A DNA stretch of 64,000 nt from DASPWW01 sp963756745 (GTDB lineage: Bacteria > Actinomycetota > Thermoleophilia > Solirubrobacterales > 70-9). Positions 7,977 through 15,348 of this stretch are shown here, piece after piece. The stretch's first letter is position 1. Every line of letters starts with the position of its first letter. The stretch spans positions 186,001 through 250,000 of the forward strand of contig CAVWOU010000009.1 in assembly GCA_963756745.1 (NCBI GenBank). The letters are read 5' to 3'. Below the pieces are notes generated by a model that ran no database searches, was not told where the DNA came from, and worked only from the letters and a program-made list of their open reading frames with translations. Made by a program: the position numbers and the translations under genes.

Positions 7977-8063
7977 CGGACGACTGACTCTAGGAAGCCG
8001 ATCCGACGCCACCGCGCCCCCGAAAGCCGACCGCTTCCACTAGATTCCCGGTCGCTCTCGCGG

Positions 8064-9908
8064 ATGGCAGAGGAGATGACGAACGGGACTTCCACACTGG
8101 CAGGGCGGAGGCTCGCGGCGGCGACGTCATTCGCGGTTGCGATCGTCGTGCTGCTCTCCGTCGCGGCGCCGCGCGCGTCCGCCGAGCAGATACCGAGCGC
8201 GCTGGGAATCCCGTGCTCACCCGGCTCGGGCGGGGTTCAGAAGTGCACGGGCTCCATGGAAACCCGCGTTCCGAGCTGGGACGGTGTCCCGCTCGACGTC
8301 AACCTGACGTTCCCGGCCGCCGAGCAATCCGGCCCGCATCCGCTGATCGTGTACCTGCACGGCTGGGGCGGGAGCAAGGACTCGGCGGCCGTGAACGTGA
8401 ACGGCCTCGCGCAGCGCGGCTACGCGGTGATGGCCTACTCGGCGCGGGGGTTCGGCGATTCGTGTGGCGCCGAGGCGTCGCGCAACGTCCCCGGCTGCAC
8501 GCGGGGATGGATTCACCTCTCCGACGCGCGCTTCGAGGCCCGCGACACGCAGCACCTCGCCGGGCTGCTCGTCGACGCCGGCCTCGTCGAGCCGCGGATC
8601 GGCGTCACGGGCGACTCGTACGGGGGCGGCCAGTCGATGATCCTCGCGGCGCTTCGCAACCGCGTCATGCTCCCGGAGGGAAGGCTCGTCCGGTGGCGCA
8701 GCCCCGACGGAACCCCGATGGCGATCGCAGCGGCCGCGCCGCGAATCGGGTGGTCGGACCTCGCGTACGCGCTGACGCCGAACGGTGGCACGCTCGACTT
8801 CCGAAGCCACAATCCGAACCGCCTGCCGGCCGGGGTCGCCAAGGAGTCCTACCTCAGCGGGCTGTTCCTGACCGGACAGCTGAGCGGGTTCTACGCACCC
8901 CCGGGTGAGGACCCGGACGCCAACATCCCCGAGCAGTTCGATCTTATCCAGGCGGGGGAGCCGTACGACTCGAATCCCGCGCTGCGGCGGCTCCTGTCGC
9001 AGACGAAGCGCTACCACTCGGCGTACTACGTCGAGCAGGGCGTTCCGAAGCGCAAGCGGGTGAGCCCGGCGCCGCTGCTGATCTACAACGCGTGGACGGA
9101 CGATCTCTTCCCCGCCGACGAGGCGATCCGGTACGCGAAGCGCGTCCGGTCGCGCCATCCGGGGGCAGAGGTCTCGATGTTCTTCGCCGATGGGTTCGGC
9201 CACCCGCGGGCGGTGTTCGGCGCCACTCCCGGGATCGAGGAGGCACGCGACGCCCTTTTCGACCGTCACCTGCTCGGCGACCGGTCCGTCCCGAAGCTCC
9301 CCGGCGTGCAGACCTACACGCAGGGCTGCGGGGTTCCGGACCAAGGGCCCTTCACGAGCCGCAACTGGCGAAAGCAGCACCCCGGCGAGGTGGACTTCTC
9401 AACGGACGAGGCGAAGAGCTTCACCTCCGAGGGCGGCGATGAGGCGACCGCCAACGTGGTCAACCCGATCGCCGCCGGCGGCAGCTGCCGCAGCGCCGAC
9501 GCGGCCGACGATCCGGGTGCCGCGACGTACCGGCTCCCGGCGGCGGCCGGGGCGGGCTACACGCTGATGGGATCGCCGACTGCGGTTGCGAAGCTCACCT
9601 CCAGCGGTGAGTTCCCCCAGATCGCCGCGCGGCTGTGGGACGTCGCCCCCGATGGCACCCAGACCTTCGTCACGCGCGCCGTGTACCGCCCGACGGACGC
9701 GCGCAGGCAGGTCTTCCAGCTCCACCCCAACGGGTGGCACTTCGCGGCCGGTCACGTCCCGAAGCTCGAGCTGCTCGGCCAGGACGCTCCGTACGCCCGC
9801 CCTTCGAACGGATCGGGGTTCACCGTCGACGTGAGCCGCCTGCGGCTCGAGCTGCCGGTCCAGGAGCGCCCCGGCGGCGCGATCCAGCCCTACTCACCGC
9901 CGAAGTAG
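8064..9908 (+). CDS. Secreted alpha/beta hydrolase, X-Pro dipeptidyl-peptidase (S15)/CocE-like
   Basis: A 614-residue exported serine hydrolase. Residues 1-40 form a signal peptide ending AAPRASA. The hydrolase core contains VYLHGWGG (oxyanion region, ~97-103), the nucleophile elbow GDSYGG at 183-188 (Ser185), an AWTDDLFP aspartate near 342 and a GFGHPR histidine near 377. After ~430 comes a beta-rich region like the jelly-roll domain of S15/CocE enzymes, which cleave X-Pro peptides or acyl esters. The substrate is unknown. ATG 8064 or ATG 8076 are both possible. It is monocistronic and ends at a hairpin shared with the convergent next gene. Confidence 0.85.
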   Translation: MAEEMTNGTSTLAGRRLAAATSFAVAIVVLLSVAAPRASAEQIPSALGIPCSPGSGGVQKCTGSMETRVPSWDGVPLDVNLTFPAAEQSGPHPLIVYLHGWGGSKDSAAVNVNGLAQRGYAVMAYSARGFGDSCGAEASRNVPGCTRGWIHLSDARFEARDTQHLAGLLVDAGLVEPRIGVTGDSYGGGQSMILAALRNRVMLPEGRLVRWRSPDGTPMAIAAAAPRIGWSDLAYALTPNGGTLDFRSHNPNRLPAGVAKESYLSGLFLTGQLSGFYAPPGEDPDANIPEQFDLIQAGEPYDSNPALRRLLSQTKRYHSAYYVEQGVPKRKRVSPAPLLIYNAWTDDLFPADEAIRYAKRVRSRHPGAEVSMFFADGFGHPRAVFGATPGIEEARDALFDRHLLGDRSVPKLPGVQTYTQGCGVPDQGPFTSRNWRKQHPGEVDFSTDEAKSFTSEGGDEATANVVNPIAAGGSCRSADAADDPGAATYRLPAAAGAGYTLMGSPTAVAKLTSSGEFPQIAARLWDVAPDGTQTFVTRAVYRPTDARRQVFQLHPNGWHFAAGHVPKLELLGQDAPYARPSNGSGFTVDVSRLRLELPVQERPGGAIQPYSPPK

Positions 9909-9916
9909 TCCGAAAC

Positions 9917-9942
9917 CGGCAATTTCGCTCGCGAAATTGCCG
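9917..9942. terminator. Bidirectional hairpin between convergent genes
   Basis: Perfect 11-bp stem CGGCAATTTCG/CGAAATTGCCG with a CTCG loop, 8 bases after the hydrolase stop, followed by TTT on the plus strand. It sits between convergent genes and is the likely terminator for both. Confidence 0.7.
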
Positions 9943-9961
9943 TTTGATGCAGGCTTGCGAG

Positions 9962-9991
9962 ATTGGCGAGTGATCAATTGGCGAGTGATCA
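9962..9991. repeat. Two perfect tandem 15-bp copies overlapping the baeRF stop codon
   Basis: ATTGGCGAGTGATCA occurs twice back to back (9962-9976, 9977-9991). The second copy supplies the TGA stop of the minus-strand gene (9989-9991). It appears to be a recent tandem duplication. Confidence 0.8.
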
Positions 9992-11137
9992 GTAGCGCAG
10001 CAGAGCTGCCACCCCGGCCTGCTCCTCGAGCCCGGCCGCGGCGTCGCCTTCGAGCGGCGTCGTCCGCGCCCCGGTCTCGACGGCGCGCTCGATCATCAGC
10101 TCGGCGATCGGGAGGCCGTCGACGCCGAGTGGCGGGCCTTCGTACGCGAGCCCCTCCTCTATGCCCTGGCCGCGATAGTCGCGCTCGGCGTCGAACAGCA
10201 GGTGCGCGACACGCCCCTGGCTGAGCGCTTCGATCGTCTCCTGGGGTCCCAGCGAGGCGCGCTCTTTGCCCGAGTACGCGGACTCCTTCACCGTCTCGAC
10301 CAGCTCCAGCTCTCGCTCGCGGTTGAGGCCGGGAACGAGCTCCTCGACCCGCCGCGCGATCTCGGTGGTCGGCTCCCACACGACGTTTTTCTTGAACACG
10401 TGACGGGACTCGCGCGATCCCAGCCCCTCGACGAAACGCCGCACGTGCTCGACCTCGCCGAACACGAGCACGTCGCGCCACCCGCGCTCACCAGCCTCGC
10501 TCGCCGCGCTGCCGGCAACCTGCTTGAGAAAGCGCTCGCGATGCGCCTCGAGGCGCTGGTCGTGCTGCTCGCGGCCCGATGCGCCAGCGCCGCGAAACCG
10601 GGCGGGATCCGAGGGACGCTGCGCCTTTCGCTCCCGCCAGTCCCCGGTCGGGGTGAGCGTCCAGTCCCCGAGCTCGGACAGCTCGCCCAGCTCCCACTCC
10701 CACATCCGCGCCTGATCCCCGGACACCGCCACGACGCCCGTCGCGGCGCCCTCGTCCGCGATCTCGATCAGAGGGCGGAGATACGGCCGGTGCCCGTGGA
10801 TGGCCTCGGTCCGGTGCGGGGGGAGCCGGTAGGAGCTCCATTGCGCGCGACCGCGCTTGCGCGCCACCTCCAGGTATCCGATCTGGCCGCGCCCCTGCGG
10901 GGGAGAGTTGCCCGGAAATCGCTCCAGGACATTGTTCGCGGCCGCCCGCAGGGCGATCTTTACCTCGTGCGGTGCGCCGCGCGCGGAGTCGAGGACCGGC
11001 TTGAGCGCATCCTCGAGCGCGACGCGCCAACCCCCGCCCCGATCGGCGTGGTCGATCACCATGCTCACGGAGAGGATCCCTCCAGACGGCGCCCAGCCCA
11101 GCAGCCGCCGTAGCTCGTCCGCACCGGGTGCACTCAT
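9989..11137 (-). CDS. baeRF-family protein (bacterial eRF1/VLRF1-like)
   Basis: A 382-residue cytosolic protein resembling the bacterial archaeo-eukaryotic release-factor (baeRF/VLRF1-like) families, thought to act on stalled ribosomes or peptidyl-tRNA. Seen: an N-terminal DELRRLLGW start, a central beta/alpha domain with VVAVSGDQARMWEWELGE and GDWRERK, a basic RFRGAGASGREQHDQR linker, and an eRF1 domain-3-like C-terminal part ending near IAELMIERAVETGA. No GGQ motif is visible. GGGGAG directly before the ATG gives a weak ribosome site, and TAGCCT lies 8 bases upstream. Substrate and activity are unproven; the family call rests on overall pattern. Confidence 0.6.
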   Translation of the reverse strand: MSAPGADELRRLLGWAPSGGILSVSMVIDHADRGGGWRVALEDALKPVLDSARGAPHEVKIALRAAANNVLERFPGNSPPQGRGQIGYLEVARKRGRAQWSSYRLPPHRTEAIHGHRPYLRPLIEIADEGAATGVVAVSGDQARMWEWELGELSELGDWTLTPTGDWRERKAQRPSDPARFRGAGASGREQHDQRLEAHRERFLKQVAGSAASEAGERGWRDVLVFGEVEHVRRFVEGLGSRESRHVFKKNVVWEPTTEIARRVEELVPGLNRERELELVETVKESAYSGKERASLGPQETIEALSQGRVAHLLFDAERDYRGQGIEEGLAYEGPPLGVDGLPIAELMIERAVETGARTTPLEGDAAAGLEEQAGVAALLRY

Positions 11138-11209
11138 CTCCCCGCAGGCTACCTGGCTCGGGCCGCCCGATCGACGGGCCGAGCGCCGGCCGGGCGACTC
11201 GGGCGGCGC

Positions 11210-11962
11210 CTATCCGATCCCGATGTACCAGGTGCCGAACATGACGCCGAAGATCCCGAACGCGGGGATCAGCACCGTGCGGTAGACCGGGTCGATGACG
11301 GGGCGCGTGAGAAGCCATGCGAATGCGGTCGTGCACAGCGCCATCGAGACCATCGACATCGGGGCGAACACCGCCAGCGCGGCGGCGGCCTCGAGCTCGG
11401 TCTCGAGTGCGGCGATCAGCAACAGGACGACGGCGCCGGTCCCCGCGAGGCCGTGGAGCACGCCAATGCCGAGCGCCTGGCCGCGGGTGCGTACCCGGCG
11501 GTGCGGGTGCTCGGCCGGGCTGGCGCGGCGCAGATGGCGGTGGCGCGGAGACTGCTCGACTGGGCGATGTTCGTGCCTCCCCGCTCTGAAGTCCCCGCGA
11601 AGCCACTTGACCACGATCCTCAGCGCCAGCAGCAGGATCACGACGCCGACTGCGGTCTCCGCCCCGCGCTCGAGCCACGCCGGCAGCTCCGACTTGAAGA
11701 AGATCAGCGGCACGCCGATCACGACGAGCGCGGCGGCGTGGCCAATTCCCCACCACGCGCCGAGACGGGCCGCGCCCCGTACGTCTCCGCGGTCCGCGGC
11801 AACGAGCGACGTGATCGCGACGAGATGGTCGGGGTCGGACGCGTGGCGCAGCCCGAGCAGCAGCGCGATCACGAGCACGAACACGAACGGCGAACCCGCG
11901 AACAGGCCCTCGAGCCACGCGTCGACGTCTTCGACGGGCTGGAAGAGGAACTCGAAGTTCAT
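11210..11962 (-). CDS. NiCoT-like nickel/cobalt permease
   Basis: A 250-residue integral membrane protein. Seen: the NiCoT-type metal signature LRHASDPDHL (residues 38-47) in the first long helix and GIGHAAAL near 72-79. A histidine-rich cytoplasmic loop (~120-145) and about six or seven hydrophobic helices follow. NiCoT proteins import or export Ni2+/Co2+; direction cannot be read here. The ATG overlaps the fur TGA (TGATG), so it is translationally coupled to the regulator. It is the last gene of the DUF4331-TPR-NicO-Fur-NiCoT unit. UreH/HupE-like relatives are an alternative name. Confidence 0.75.
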   Translation of the reverse strand: MNFEFLFQPVEDVDAWLEGLFAGSPFVFVLVIALLLGLRHASDPDHLVAITSLVAADRGDVRGAARLGAWWGIGHAAALVVIGVPLIFFKSELPAWLERGAETAVGVVILLLALRIVVKWLRGDFRAGRHEHRPVEQSPRHRHLRRASPAEHPHRRVRTRGQALGIGVLHGLAGTGAVVLLLIAALETELEAAAALAVFAPMSMVSMALCTTAFAWLLTRPVIDPVYRTVLIPAFGIFGVMFGTWYIGIG

Positions 11963-12441
11963 CAGCGCTTGCCTCCTTCGACGCAGCTGGAACACAGTCC
12001 GACGATTGGAAAGTGCGTGAAGCGGACCTCGAACCCGAACCGCTCGCGGATCTCGTCGCGGGGACCGTCGAGCTCATGGGGGTGGACCTCCACGAGCTCC
12101 CGGCATCGATCGCAGGCGAGGTACTCGCGCTCGCCGCCTCCCACCAGCGCGTAGCGGCCCGGGCGGTGTCCGGCGTGGACGTGCCGCACGACCCCGAGCT
12201 CCTCGAGCGTCTCGAGGTTGCGATACACGGACCCGACGTCGAGCCGCTGTCGCCGCCCGTCCAGTCCCGCCGCGATCTCGTCGGCGCTGATGGGCCGCCC
12301 AGCCTCGAACAGCGTGTGGACCACGACGCGACGAGCCGTCGAGACCCGCATTCCACGCGCGCGGAGCGCGTTCAGCACCGTCTCGGGGCCGTCGAACTCG
12401 AGCGCCGGTGAGCCGTGCGAGACGGTCATGGGGTCACTCAT
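11962..12441 (-). CDS. Fur-family metalloregulator
   Basis: A 159-residue Fur/Zur/Nur-type repressor. Seen: winged-helix segment with SVYRNLETLEELGVV, a histidine-rich hinge HVHAGHRPGRY, and two structural-zinc CxxC pairs (C110/C113, C150/C153) with PHELD and FTHFP metal-site regions. The start overlaps the stop of the NicO gene (ATGA) and the stop overlaps the NiCoT start. Being sandwiched between two Ni/Co transporters suggests a nickel (Nur-like) or cobalt sensor controlling this operon; the sensed metal is inference. Confidence 0.9.
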   Translation of the reverse strand: MSDPMTVSHGSPALEFDGPETVLNALRARGMRVSTARRVVVHTLFEAGRPISADEIAAGLDGRRQRLDVGSVYRNLETLEELGVVRHVHAGHRPGRYALVGGGEREYLACDRCRELVEVHPHELDGPRDEIRERFGFEVRFTHFPIVGLCSSCVEGGKR

Positions 12442-13922
12442 CCCACCTCGGGGAGCGCCCGAATCGTGATCAGGGTGCCCGCGAGGACGATCAGCGTCGC
12501 CGACACCGCGGGCAGCGCGCCGGCGAAGCGCGCGCCGAACAGGCGCCGCTCGGGGCGCAGACGCGCAACGACCCGGCCTCCGTAGATGACCGCGAGCCCC
12601 GTCGCGGTCAGGGTCGCGGCCAGCCCGAGGCTGAAGGCGAGGATCAGGACCATCCCAAGGCCGACCCGGTGCTGCGAGATCGCCCCGATGAGCACGACGA
12701 GCGCCGACGGGCACGGCACGAGCCCGCCGGACACGCCGAGCGCCAGCAACCCGCGCATAGTTATCGGCTCATCGGGCACATGGCTGTGCGCGTGGTGATC
12801 GTGGCCGTGGTCGTGATCGTGGTCGTGGCCGCGGCCGAGGTGATGCTCGTGCGAGTGGCCGTTGTGGCCCTCGCTGCGCAGCGCCCGCCACCGGCGGTAG
12901 CGCGACCGCATGACCGCCAGGCCGATCGCGACGACCATCGCCCCGGACACGACGCCCAGCCACGGATAGAGGTCCTCCGGCAACAGGTACTGGGACGCGA
13001 GCAGGGTGACGAGCCCGAGCGCGAACACCGCGATCGTGTGCGTCACCGTGACCGTGGCGCCGAGGATCACCGCGTCGCGCGCCGTGCCCCGGCTGCCGAC
13101 GAGATAGCCGGCGACCATCGCCTTGCCGTGGCCGGGCGAGAGCGCGTGCAGCGCTCCCCAACCGAACGCCGCCGCGAGCAGGAGGACGATTAGCAGGCCC
13201 CCGGTGTCGGCGCTCGTCAGCGTCGCGGCGAAGCCGTCGAGGGCGCGGTTCGTGGTCGTCGGCCCGCCGTCCGGCCCGGCGGGAGCAGTCACCTCGCCGG
13301 TCCCCTCGCTGACCTTGAAGGTCGCGCTCCGCTGGTCGAGCGGGCTCTCGAGCAGGTCCTCGGGATACGCGCGCAGGCCGTCCGTAGGGTCGGTGGCGGG
13401 AACGCTCGACTCTACGTCGACTCCCTCCCCCGGCACCACCTGGATCGCCTTCCACCCGACCCGGTCGCCGTAGGTGTTGTCCTCGAGCTCCAGCCGCCGC
13501 GCGCCCGGCGGCAGCTCGACGTCGAAGGTCGCCTCCACGCGCGCCGTCACCAACCCGCCCTGTCCGGGCGGGAACTCGAGCGTGGCGTCGCGGGGCGGGC
13601 CGACCGGGACGCGGCGCCCGTCCGCGACCAGCTCGATGTCCGATCCGATCTCGCCGAGCTTGCGCTCCAGGAGCGGAGCGCGCTCCGGTCCCTCGATCGC
13701 CCCGCTCCCGTCGCCGTCGAAGCGCTGGACCTCCTGGAAGGTCGGGACCTCGGCCTGGTCGAGGATGTAGTGCAGCTCGGCGGCGCCCTCGGAGACCCTC
13801 ACCTGGCTGAGGTGGTTGACGCTGAAGTTGCCCAGCGGATGGGCGGCCGCGACGGACGGAAGCGCCGCGACCACGAAGGCGGTGGCGACCGCGACGCAGA
13901 GACCGAACCGCGCGCGGCTCAT
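12438..13922 (-). CDS. NicO-type Ni/Co transporter with secreted N-terminal domain
   Basis: A 494-residue membrane protein. Residues 1-27 are a signal peptide. Residues ~28-235 form an extracytoplasmic beta-rich domain containing an EF-hand-like DGDGSG loop (69-74). The transporter part starts near 242 with the signature HALSPGHGKAMVAG (259-272), then a histidine-rich loop at 352-381 with about a dozen His, and VSGGLVPCPSALVV at 397-410. This architecture matches RcnA/NicO-like transporters, often efflux, with an added outer domain. Both ends overlap neighbours by 4 bases (ATGA), giving tight co-translation with the TPR and fur genes. Confidence 0.85.
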   Translation of the reverse strand: MSRARFGLCVAVATAFVVAALPSVAAAHPLGNFSVNHLSQVRVSEGAAELHYILDQAEVPTFQEVQRFDGDGSGAIEGPERAPLLERKLGEIGSDIELVADGRRVPVGPPRDATLEFPPGQGGLVTARVEATFDVELPPGARRLELEDNTYGDRVGWKAIQVVPGEGVDVESSVPATDPTDGLRAYPEDLLESPLDQRSATFKVSEGTGEVTAPAGPDGGPTTTNRALDGFAATLTSADTGGLLIVLLLAAAFGWGALHALSPGHGKAMVAGYLVGSRGTARDAVILGATVTVTHTIAVFALGLVTLLASQYLLPEDLYPWLGVVSGAMVVAIGLAVMRSRYRRWRALRSEGHNGHSHEHHLGRGHDHDHDHGHDHHAHSHVPDEPITMRGLLALGVSGGLVPCPSALVVLIGAISQHRVGLGMVLILAFSLGLAATLTATGLAVIYGGRVVARLRPERRLFGARFAGALPAVSATLIVLAGTLITIRALPEVG

Positions 13923-15241
13923 CCGAGCGACCTCAGCGCGGCCCGCGCCCGCGGAGCATGGAGGGCGCTGAAGCGCGGGCTCTGGTCGAGCAGGCGCTCG
14001 AGCAGCGCCTTCGCCTCGCGGGGTCGCCCCGCGCGGCGCGCGATCTCACCGGCGTGGAAGAGGAACGAGGGATCGCGCGAGCCGAGCCGCGTCGCCTCTT
14101 CGGAGAGGGCCAGCGCGCGCTCGTCGTGCCCGGCCTGGCTCAAGGCCCACGAGTACGCGTCTGCCGACCGCACGCTCGGGGCGTCGCGCCACGCGTCGCG
14201 GGCGAGCGCGACCGCCCGGCGCGGGCTGCCGTGATCGGCCTCGAACAGCGCCAGGTCGACGTCGGTGTTGACGCCGTTCGACCTCAGCAAGCGGGTCTGC
14301 GCGTCGACCAGCGCGAAGTCGCGCCGCGCCGCCGCCGCCCGACCCGCCGCCAGCTCGGTCTCGCCGAGCGCGATCACGTACTCGGGCAGCGGCAGGACCC
14401 GGACGACCTCGCGGTAGCGACGGATCGCAGAGTCGAGCTCGCCGCGCCCCGCCTCCACCCGCGCCAGGCCGGCGATCGCCGGCGCGTAGTCCGGAGCCGC
14501 TGCGAGCACCCGGCGGTAGGCGCCCTCCGCCGCCCCGTAGGCGCCGCGGGTGAAGTGGAGGTTGCCGACGAGCGTCTCGACGTAGCTGAAGTTCTCCGGG
14601 CTGTCGCCGCCCGAGGACACCGCGAGCCTCATCGCCGCCAGGGCTCCGCCGAGATCGCCGTGCAGCTCGCGGAAATACGACACGCGAGCATACGACGACA
14701 GCTCCGGCTTCAGGTTGACCCAGCGCTGCAGGGTGCCGGCGGCCGCCGAGTAGCGGCCGAGCTCGATCTGGGCGTCGGCGATCACGCCGTAGTTGCGCGG
14801 GATCTGGGGATTGATCCCCCTCGCGCGTTCGCCGAGCGCGAGCGCGCGGCGGAACTCGTGCCGTGCCAGCGCCAGCGAGCCGAGCCCGCTCGTCGCCGTG
14901 AAGCTCTCGGGATCGGCCCGAAGCGCCTCGCGGAAGGCGCCTTCGGCCCGGGCGTACAGCGTGGGATCGCCCGTCTCGCGCACCTGCTGGAGATAGAGCA
15001 GCCCGAGCTGGCCATACCCCTCGGAATCGACCGGGCCCGCCTCGAGCTGCGCCTGGAGCGAGGCGACGCGCTCCTCGGTGCTGGCTCCGGGCAGCGCGGC
15101 GGAGCTGCCGCCGGCGGCGGACTCGACGATCGGGAGCTCACGGCCGGAGCCGTCGAGAGCGCGAAGGGCGAGTAAGACGGCCACGAACGTGAGCGCCGCG
15201 GCGGCGAGCTTGAACGGGAGTCCGCGTCGGGGCAGTGCCAT
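13919..15241 (-). CDS. Membrane-anchored TPR-repeat protein
   Basis: A 440-residue protein with an N-terminal membrane segment (residues ~10-27, uncleaved anchor or signal) and then about eight tetratricopeptide-like helical pairs from ~58 to the end, such as TLYARAEGAFREALRADPES. TPR arrays scaffold protein complexes. It lies between the secreted DUF4331 gene and the NicO transporter and overlaps the latter by 4 bases. It could assemble or load the envelope metal-handling components (inference). A short inverted repeat GTTCTC-N5-GAGAAC (15245-15261) covers its ribosome-binding region. Confidence 0.8.
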   Translation of the reverse strand: MALPRRGLPFKLAAAALTFVAVLLALRALDGSGRELPIVESAAGGSSAALPGASTEERVASLQAQLEAGPVDSEGYGQLGLLYLQQVRETGDPTLYARAEGAFREALRADPESFTATSGLGSLALARHEFRRALALGERARGINPQIPRNYGVIADAQIELGRYSAAAGTLQRWVNLKPELSSYARVSYFRELHGDLGGALAAMRLAVSSGGDSPENFSYVETLVGNLHFTRGAYGAAEGAYRRVLAAAPDYAPAIAGLARVEAGRGELDSAIRRYREVVRVLPLPEYVIALGETELAAGRAAAARRDFALVDAQTRLLRSNGVNTDVDLALFEADHGSPRRAVALARDAWRDAPSVRSADAYSWALSQAGHDERALALSEEATRLGSRDPSFLFHAGEIARRAGRPREAKALLERLLDQSPRFSALHAPRARAALRSLG

Positions 15242-15244
15242 GTA

Positions 15245-15261
15245 GTTCTCTATTCGAGAAC
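15245..15261. promoter_or_regulatory. Inverted repeat over the translation start of the TPR gene
   Basis: GTTCTC, 5 bases, GAGAAC, ending 4 bases upstream of the ATG. The arm contains the only GAG-type ribosome-binding sequence, so it could be an operator (for example for the operon's Fur protein) or a translation-controlling hairpin. Confidence 0.4.
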
Positions 15262-15295
15262 GAGCCGCGATTGGATGTGTCCTCTTCAGCGCAAC

Positions 15296-15334
15296 GGAGG
15301 GGCCGCCCGGAGTTATGCCCCGGGCGGCCCCTCC
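15296..15334 (-). terminator. Strong hairpin after DUF4331, before the TPR gene
   Basis: Perfect 15-bp stem GGAGGGGCCGCCCGG with its complement around a 9-base loop, 14 bases beyond the DUF4331 stop. It has no T-run. Its place inside the gene cluster suggests partial termination or an RNA-stability block, giving more DUF4331 than transporter mRNA. Confidence 0.75.
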
Positions 15335-15348
15335 TTGGAGCGGCTCTC

